This document shows, piece by piece, positions 6,526-11,616 of a stretch of 11,616 nt of DNA. The position numbers were made by a program, and so were the translations under genes. Below the pieces are notes generated by a model. It did no database searches. It was not told the origin of the DNA and saw only the letters and a program-made list of their open reading frames with translations. This stretch comes from an uncultured Prevotellaceae bacterium (lineage in GTDB: Bacteria; Bacteroidota; Bacteroidia; Bacteroidales; Bacteroidaceae): positions 1 to 11,616 of the forward strand of contig OMXX01000109.1 of NCBI GenBank assembly GCA_900315105.1, written 5' to 3'. Within the stretch, counting starts at the first letter, position 1, and each line of letters begins with the position of its first letter.

Positions 6526-9500
6526 ACAATAAACTTTCAAATCTGCATTACATACTTCAAAAGCATAGTTTTTGACAACACCAAGAAGCTGCAAAATGTC
6601 AGGAGATGCCGCTGCATCAGCCTTACTAAATCCAGGTTGCACAATATGAAGATTTACCCTCACCCTTTTACTGATAGCAGCCTCTTGTGACAGCTGTTGC
6701 ATAAGCTCCATACTTCCTTTCAAAATCCTGTTTTCGCCTTTTGCAGTATGGGTGGCACGATATATTAGACGATGGAACAGGTTCATTTCCACATTCTTCC
6801 ATTTCAGACTTTTCTGAGCTTGGCCACACACTTCGTAAAAATTATCTATTCTCTGAGATGTTCTTGCATCATGGGCAAACTTGAGGTGGTAGAGATCAAC
6901 GTATATATTGCTTTCATCATGATTTACACCCACAATATCTGCAACTTCACCGCTGCCGTCATCGTCAAACACCAGCTCATACTGGTCATTAATTCTCTGC
7001 CACATATAATACTGTATGCTGTCATGTTTGTGTGGCCAATCCATTGACTCTGTAGATAATGTTACTCCTTGCCAATCATAATCTATTAGTTCTTCAATTG
7101 GGAATAGTGTTATAGCCTCATTGCGTAATTCCACTAAATTATTTGCATAGAGCATAGCTCCATTAGCAAAGAAAAACACAGGAGAGCGTTTCTCTGTATT
7201 GAAATATTCAACTATATCACCAAATGGAATATGTCCTCTTCTGAAGACTATGTTAGGACCATTCACTTTTTCCACATGATATCGATAAATGGTCAAATCT
7301 CCCTGAATTTCCGATGAATAGGAAATTCTATACTCTGTAGTGCTCTCTCCGTATGATAGTTGAAAATGAATATCCGCAGGTAAATTATTAAGATTCCATT
7401 CCTCTTGCACTATTTCAAGAGAAGCATCAAACAGATAAATGTCTTCGTCTACACCCTCGATGGAAAGAATTTGGTCGTAATTGACATTCTTGTACATATC
7501 ATCATCCCAGTCAATCGCCACAGGCACTGCTTGAGGACAACGATTGACGGGATGAACACGTAAAGTATGCCTAAATAGTTCGTTTGTATCGATAGTGTTA
7601 TCTTCTATCAACTCTCCTATATGATGGCTCCAATCTTTGAATGACAAGAGGTTCCCTCGACGATAACTCCATACTTTCCCGCTTTTGGAGCAACCGTGTG
7701 TTGTTCTATCACCTTGATAGATGCCAGATGCAAAGATGTTGTTTTGTGTAAGTTGTCCTTGAGCGGCCTCTGAAAGACCATTTTCAACATCACGTCCTAC
7801 ATATGACTTGAAAGAAATATCTCCAGCAATGGCCTTCCTTCCTCCGAAATTCTGTACAAGTATTCGCTTCAATCCGTGAAAGGAACGGAACATCACATCA
7901 CCATCTATCTTAGTTTGCTTCTCGCCAAACAATGTTTCTACCAATTTATCAAAAGATGATCCATGCATGGAAGAATTAATATAAAGGTGTTGATAGTTTC
8001 CTGCATCATACTTATGAAGCAAGATAACATTCCATGTTCTATTCTGTATTCCCTCGAAATTAGTCCAATCCACATTTTCAATGCTTCCTAGAATAATAAC
8101 CATCATATCGCCAGCATCATTGACACTCCCAAAACGATAATCATAATCCTTCTCTGTGAAAATGTTTTTCCAATTATCAGGAATCCAATTAAAACGATTT
8201 AATCGATATATCACAGTACTAAGAGCGGGATTGATACTCTGGAATGGAATATTCGCCTCATTCAAATCTGGGAAATCACTAAGTAACTCATCGAAGGCTT
8301 GCTGTTCCTGAGTAGTTCGGTCATTAAGACCTGGTATGATGATATTCCAGTCAGCATCTTTCAAATACAAATCTCGGATTTCATCCGCCATAGGGGGATA
8401 GGCCATATTTGTCACAAAACTTGCTTCTCCAATACTATCATCAGCTGTGCGTGTAAAACGTCCGATAAACTGAAGGGTAATAGGAAGGCTTTGCTTTTCG
8501 TCATGAATGGCGGCAACTTTTAATTGCGGCAGGTCAAACCCTTCACCAAGCATGTTAACACAAACAACGATCTGATGCTCTCCACGTTTTATTTCTTCTA
8601 GAATACGGCTTTTCCCTGTCGTTGTGCTGTGGATCACAATTGGGTGTAAATCCTCATGGTTCTGGTAACATGCAAATACTTGCTCTGCACGATTCTTATC
8701 CTTGCAACGAGCCATCAAAATATGGTTCTTACCTAATTCATTACGATCTCGTCGTAAAATCTCTATTGCCCTATTAGCAATAGCCTGATCCGCATTGTTT
8801 TTGTCTATCTCATAAACGGGACTAAAGTTGATTCGCTGATAATACCCTTGCTGCTGAGCTGCTTTCAAAGAGAATGAATAGACATATGTACCCTTTAATT
8901 TCCTTCCATCGTTACGGAATGGTGTTGCAGTAAACTGTGTAATTTTTGTACGGTCAAAACCTTCCAAGAAATCACTCCAAGACGGGGCTTCTGAATGATG
9001 AGCTTCATCCACAAAAACATGAGTAATACTTCGATGGAGCAAGTCCCTAATTTCTTGTGTTGTTTTAATGAGCAATGCCATAGTAGTAACAACGACATTA
9101 GAATGCTCAAGGATTTCTTCCCAATCATTCGCATCATCAATTCCATTATCAATGATAGCAACGTATGGGTCTTTACAATTATTCGATACTATTCCAAATT
9201 CATGCAGTTTACCTAGCGTTATGAATTTCCCAGAGATTTGATCACGTAATGCATCACTTGGAACTGTGACGAGTAATTTCTTACACTGGCCGGCAACCAT
9301 TATACCCAACATGGTCTCTGTTTTGCCAGTACCTGTTGGCATGACGATAGTGGCCCTGTCTTTTCTAGAATGTTGTGATGAAAGCCATGCGTGAATAGCA
9401 CCTGCCTGCGGTTGACGTAACCCATTTAGTCCGGCATCTCTATCCTCTTCTACATATGTAAACTTACCACGCCATGATAGTGCAACCTCATCGGGAGTAA

Positions 9501-9807
9501 GAGCATCATTGATTATGGGATGCTTTAGCCATCTAATTATTTTTAATACTCCTGCTGTAAAAGAAGTTTCCGTTGGTTTGCGATTGACAAGTATTGCGTA
9601 AGGACAATCTTCTGGAATATTGTCTTGGGGATTGGAAGTAAACAATATCCGTTTCTCTTCCTGCTCAAAAATGAAAGGTGTTCGACTTTTAATGTTTGCA
9701 ACATTAGTATTATCAAGAACTATATTATCTTGACCATAGCATCGACAAACTGTATTCTTCTTAACACAGTAGATTTTTTTTGTGATATTTGGTGGAAGAG
9801 TTAACAT
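6517..9807 (-). CDS. SF2 DEAH helicase fused to a nuclease-like C-terminal domain; probable defence protein
   Basis: A 1096-aa protein. The superfamily 2 core covers about residues 130-470: motif I MPTGTGKT (156-163), motif II DEAH (267-270), motif III TATPFRND (293-300), motif V GEGFDLPQL (421-429) and motif VI QFIGRFTRT (446-454), all intact. Residues 470-930 are unassigned. Near the C-terminus, GEVADIVGV (D957), YVDLYHLK (D971, K976) and YEVCGQAQKS (991-1000) resemble a PD-(D/E)XK nuclease core with a downstream Gln motif. The usual acidic residue two before the lysine is His here. Such helicase-nuclease chains occur in restriction-like and anti-phage genes, and HamB of Hachiman is a functional analogy only. 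It lies in mobilizable-element cargo after the TA pair, 60 bases downstream of higA, and is probably cotranscribed. No methyltransferase is present. Defence is inferred, not shown. Confidence 0.85.
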   Translation of the reverse strand: MLTLPPNITKKIYCVKKNTVCRCYGQDNIVLDNTNVANIKSRTPFIFEQEEKRILFTSNPQDNIPEDCPYAILVNRKPTETSFTAGVLKIIRWLKHPIINDALTPDEVALSWRGKFTYVEEDRDAGLNGLRQPQAGAIHAWLSSQHSRKDRATIVMPTGTGKTETMLGIMVAGQCKKLLVTVPSDALRDQISGKFITLGKLHEFGIVSNNCKDPYVAIIDNGIDDANDWEEILEHSNVVVTTMALLIKTTQEIRDLLHRSITHVFVDEAHHSEAPSWSDFLEGFDRTKITQFTATPFRNDGRKLKGTYVYSFSLKAAQQQGYYQRINFSPVYEIDKNNADQAIANRAIEILRRDRNELGKNHILMARCKDKNRAEQVFACYQNHEDLHPIVIHSTTTGKSRILEEIKRGEHQIVVCVNMLGEGFDLPQLKVAAIHDEKQSLPITLQFIGRFTRTADDSIGEASFVTNMAYPPMADEIRDLYLKDADWNIIIPGLNDRTTQEQQAFDELLSDFPDLNEANIPFQSINPALSTVIYRLNRFNWIPDNWKNIFTEKDYDYRFGSVNDAGDMMVIILGSIENVDWTNFEGIQNRTWNVILLHKYDAGNYQHLYINSSMHGSSFDKLVETLFGEKQTKIDGDVMFRSFHGLKRILVQNFGGRKAIAGDISFKSYVGRDVENGLSEAAQGQLTQNNIFASGIYQGDRTTHGCSKSGKVWSYRRGNLLSFKDWSHHIGELIEDNTIDTNELFRHTLRVHPVNRCPQAVPVAIDWDDDMYKNVNYDQILSIEGVDEDIYLFDASLEIVQEEWNLNNLPADIHFQLSYGESTTEYRISYSSEIQGDLTIYRYHVEKVNGPNIVFRRGHIPFGDIVEYFNTEKRSPVFFFANGAMLYANNLVELRNEAITLFPIEELIDYDWQGVTLSTESMDWPHKHDSIQYYMWQRINDQYELVFDDDGSGEVADIVGVNHDESNIYVDLYHLKFAHDARTSQRIDNFYEVCGQAQKSLKWKNVEMNLFHRLIYRATHTAKGENRILKGSMELMQQLSQEAAISKRVRVNLHIVQPGFSKADAAASPDILQLLGVVKNYAFEVCNADLKVYCSS

Positions 9808-9867
9808 TCTTTCAAAACACTCTCAAATTTCTAATTATTTATATGTGGTGAGACTTCTTGAAAAAGG

Positions 9868-10974
9868 CTAATTAAAGTCCAATTCAATATTGGGTTTCAT
9901 GTCATTTAGTGCTTTAAACGAAAGAAGAGACTTGTGCTGCAAACGGCCAACAATTATCGATGGGGCAGTATTGAACTTTTCAGAAAAGCGCAAAACGGAT
10001 TCTTTTGTAAAATGCGCTTGCCTTACTAATTCTTGCTCTTGCTTCGAGTCCAATAAGGTTTCTGAGGCGAATTTGTCCGCTTCTTCTTCCTTTTCCTTTT
10101 GATATGTTGAGTAATCGATATCTTCCAAGAAAATATCTTTCTTCCCATGGAGAAGTATATGACCTATCTCATGAAAGAAGTTGAACCAAAAACGATCCTG
10201 AGTTTTATAACGACCACTCAGCTGAATGCATGGAACATTTTGGATCCATCTCGTAGCACCGCTGATAGGAGCTTTTGGCAGACATTCAGTATAAATCAAC
10301 TTAATACCACATTTGGCACATACATCCTGGAGTTTCTTGGGCATCTCTCTACTTGAATCTATTACTAGTCTTTTCATCTCAGGAAGCGTTCTACGAAGCA
10401 AATCTGGAGAGTAATCTACGTCCATAGGAATTAATGCAGCTTGCAGTTCGCCTCTTCTCAGCCACGCAGAGACAGCAAACGGATTCTTTGTTTGTGAAAG
10501 TGAAATGCGGAATGCCACTTTTAGCTGCTGGTGGAAATAGTAATCCTCCCATGCCTCTTTGGAACTAACGGCAAAATAGCTAAAAAGGGCGACGACTTTT
10601 GCCTGAGGTGTTTTGTCCTCAGGTTTAAGCCATCCCCGTTTTTCCATTTCAGACAAAGGAAACTGCTTGCTCCATGCAACAGATTCCTCCAAGAATTTTT
10701 CTCGTTTTTGTCTTGCGACATACTCATTGTACTTCTGTTGTTTCTGCATCCAAAAATTTGCAGGAATACCAGTTACGCTCTCGAAGGCTACAGCCATATC
10801 GGGAGTTAAAGAACTGTTACCTTTAAGAACGGCATTGATTGTCTTCTCCGGCTTCTTTGTGCGAACAGAAAACTCTTTCGCACTCATGCCCAGTTCTTCC
10901 AACTTTTCTGCCAGAGTAACACCTGGGTGATAAATCACCCGTGGAGTAAAGGGTTTCTGAATAATTGTTGCCAT
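9868..10974 (-). CDS. higA: HigA-type antitoxin with ImmA/IrrE metallopeptidase domain
   Basis: A 368-aa protein. Residues 13-73 are an XRE-type helix-turn-helix of the HigA kind (HPGVTLAEKLEELGMS, FSVRTKKPEKTINAVLKG, FESVTGIPANFW). The C-terminal half is an ImmA/IrrE-like zinc peptidase with HEIGH (268-272) and the probable third ligand E298 in EEADKFA. The catalytic residues are intact. Classical HigA antitoxins have only about 100 residues, so this is the long fused form. The XRE part would repress the operon and may bind the toxin; the peptidase may cleave a partner protein or itself. It starts 13 bases after the toxin stop, giving the toxin-first order typical of higBA. Confidence 0.88.
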   Translation of the reverse strand: MATIIQKPFTPRVIYHPGVTLAEKLEELGMSAKEFSVRTKKPEKTINAVLKGNSSLTPDMAVAFESVTGIPANFWMQKQQKYNEYVARQKREKFLEESVAWSKQFPLSEMEKRGWLKPEDKTPQAKVVALFSYFAVSSKEAWEDYYFHQQLKVAFRISLSQTKNPFAVSAWLRRGELQAALIPMDVDYSPDLLRRTLPEMKRLVIDSSREMPKKLQDVCAKCGIKLIYTECLPKAPISGATRWIQNVPCIQLSGRYKTQDRFWFNFFHEIGHILLHGKKDIFLEDIDYSTYQKEKEEEADKFASETLLDSKQEQELVRQAHFTKESVLRFSEKFNTAPSIIVGRLQHKSLLSFKALNDMKPNIELDFN

Positions 10975-10987
10975 AGTTCTATGTTTT

Positions 10988-11326
10988 TTATTTGCCGTGA
11001 TAGTTTGTTATTTCAATGATGTCTATAATTGTTATTGCACTCCAAATGTATTTGCCATTGTCATCAGTGGGTATTGGCTTCTCTGTTGGCTCAAAGACGA
11101 GACGGTAGGGCTGATCCAAATCACACGCCCATTGGCCTTTCCTATCACCTACCAGTTCGTGGTAGTGTCCTGGTAGATTACGAGTGTCTTCAAGAGTTGA
11201 CGCAGAATCCATATCATCAAGACGCTGTTGTATCTTCTCAGCTCTTTCGGCACCCATGGCTTTGACAAGCTTTGCAGGATTATTACATAACTTCTCCAAT
11301 TTCTTGTTCTTAAAGTATATTTCCAT
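10988..11326 (-). CDS. higB: HigB/RelE-ParE-family toxin
   Basis: A 112-aa protein starting MEIYFKNKKLEKLC. The region GHYHELVGDRKGQWACDL followed by PYRLVFEP is the conserved core of the HigB/ParE-like plasmid killer family, whose members are ribosome-dependent mRNA nucleases or gyrase inhibitors. Which activity applies here is not visible. I chose the ATG at complement 11326. A longer frame starts at 11374, but that codon lies upstream of the -7 box and so would not be transcribed from this promoter. AAAGAG sits just before the chosen ATG. It is the first gene of the TA pair, followed by higA after 13 bases. Confidence 0.87.
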   Translation of the reverse strand: MEIYFKNKKLEKLCNNPAKLVKAMGAERAEKIQQRLDDMDSASTLEDTRNLPGHYHELVGDRKGQWACDLDQPYRLVFEPTEKPIPTDDNGKYIWSAITIIDIIEITNYHGK

Positions 11327-11346
11327 ACTCTTTAGTAATTTCGATG

Positions 11347-11377
11347 CAAAGATATACAATAATTTAATATACACAAA
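11347..11377 (-). promoter_or_regulatory. Promoter of the higBA-like operon
   Basis: On the minus strand TTTG (11377-11374), 19 bases, then TATCTTTG (11354-11347) matches the Bacteroidetes consensus exactly. Transcription would start near 11341, leaving a leader of about 15 bases before the toxin ATG. It is the only clear promoter found upstream of the TA and helicase genes, so it may serve the whole cargo block. Confidence 0.75.
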
Positions 11378-11468
11378 ATGTTAATCAAAATTTTATGATT
11401 ATTTATATATTTCTTGATTGTTTCATCCTTTTGGGGTCGTTGACAGTTGAAAACTGCTTAGTGTTTTT

Positions 11469-11616
11469 CTACTTGTCAACCTGTTTCTTCGCTTCCATTG
11501 CTGCCTTAATCTTGTCACCTACTCTTTGGGCCTGCTCCGATATACCTATGCGGATGTAGCCCTCAAAGTTCTTCTGCGACTCATGGCCTGTTATGCTACG
11601 CAGTTCCAGGTCTGAC
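11469..11616 (-). CDS. Tyrosine recombinase/integrase, C-terminal end (partial)
   Basis: The last 48 residues plus stop of an integrase whose 5' part lies beyond the right edge. The segment SDLELRSITGHESQKNFEGYIRI contains the typical end of the tyrosine recombinase catalytic domain: a GHES box with the active-site histidine and the nucleophilic Tyr in FEGYIRI. A charged tail follows. It reads leftward in the same direction as the cargo genes. As in other Bacteroides mobilizable elements, it would insert and excise the element at an att site, which is not visible here. A short CAGTT/AACTG hairpin (11444-11456) follows the stop. Confidence 0.85.
   Translation of the reverse strand, partial: SDLELRSITGHESQKNFEGYIRIGISEQAQRVGDKIKAAMEAKKQVDK

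Noticed and set aside
11327..11374. Longer HigB start giving 16 extra N-terminal residues (MYIKLLYIFASKLLKS)
   Set aside because: The upstream start lies before the consensus -7 box, so transcripts from that promoter lack it. The family begins near MEIYF.

Overview
The window looks like part of a Bacteroidales chromosome or metagenomic contig (Bacteroides/Parabacteroides/Prevotella type). Three things point there: promoters of the Bacteroidetes form TTTG-N19/20-TAnnTTTG, the gene order of an NBU-like integrative mobilizable element, and a BspA-like leucine-rich-repeat protein next to an IS1595-family transposase.

Right to left on the minus strand the layout is as follows. The 3' end of a tyrosine-recombinase integrase gene runs off the right edge. 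Next is a HigB/HigA-like toxin-antitoxin pair whose HigA carries an ImmA/IrrE-type metallopeptidase domain. Then comes a 1096-aa SF2 helicase with a nuclease-like C-terminus, a 325-aa protein of unknown function, a structured 165-bp intergenic region with a clear promoter, and a tight operon of excisionase-like HTH protein, RecA-fold ATPase, Toprim primase-like protein and MobC. The genes between the integrase and the HTH operon read as cargo (TA module, likely defence helicase-nuclease). The HTH-ATPase-primase-MobC operon reads as the excision, replication and mobilization core.

Left of mobC the usual relaxase gene is missing. The left 2.4 kb instead holds an IS1595-family transposase gene (+ strand) convergent with an LRR-protein gene (- strand), with a shared terminator hairpin between them. 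At the extreme left edge are the last 12 codons and stop of a second mobC-like gene in the opposite orientation. The IS/LRR segment therefore lies between two inverted mobC 3' ends, 30/33 bases identical, with all three differences at third codon positions.

The strongest unusual signal is in the LRR gene. A 9-base G run lies at its 5' end. The natural-looking ATG start (complement of 2328) reads 18 sensible codons into the run and then shifts out of frame; 8 or 11 Gs would fuse it to the long LRR frame. This looks like a phase-variable gene in the OFF state. The second notable signal is an inverted repeat bracketing the transposase promoter, arranged as in elements that block translation of read-through transcripts. 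The third is the single-chain helicase-nuclease in the cargo region.
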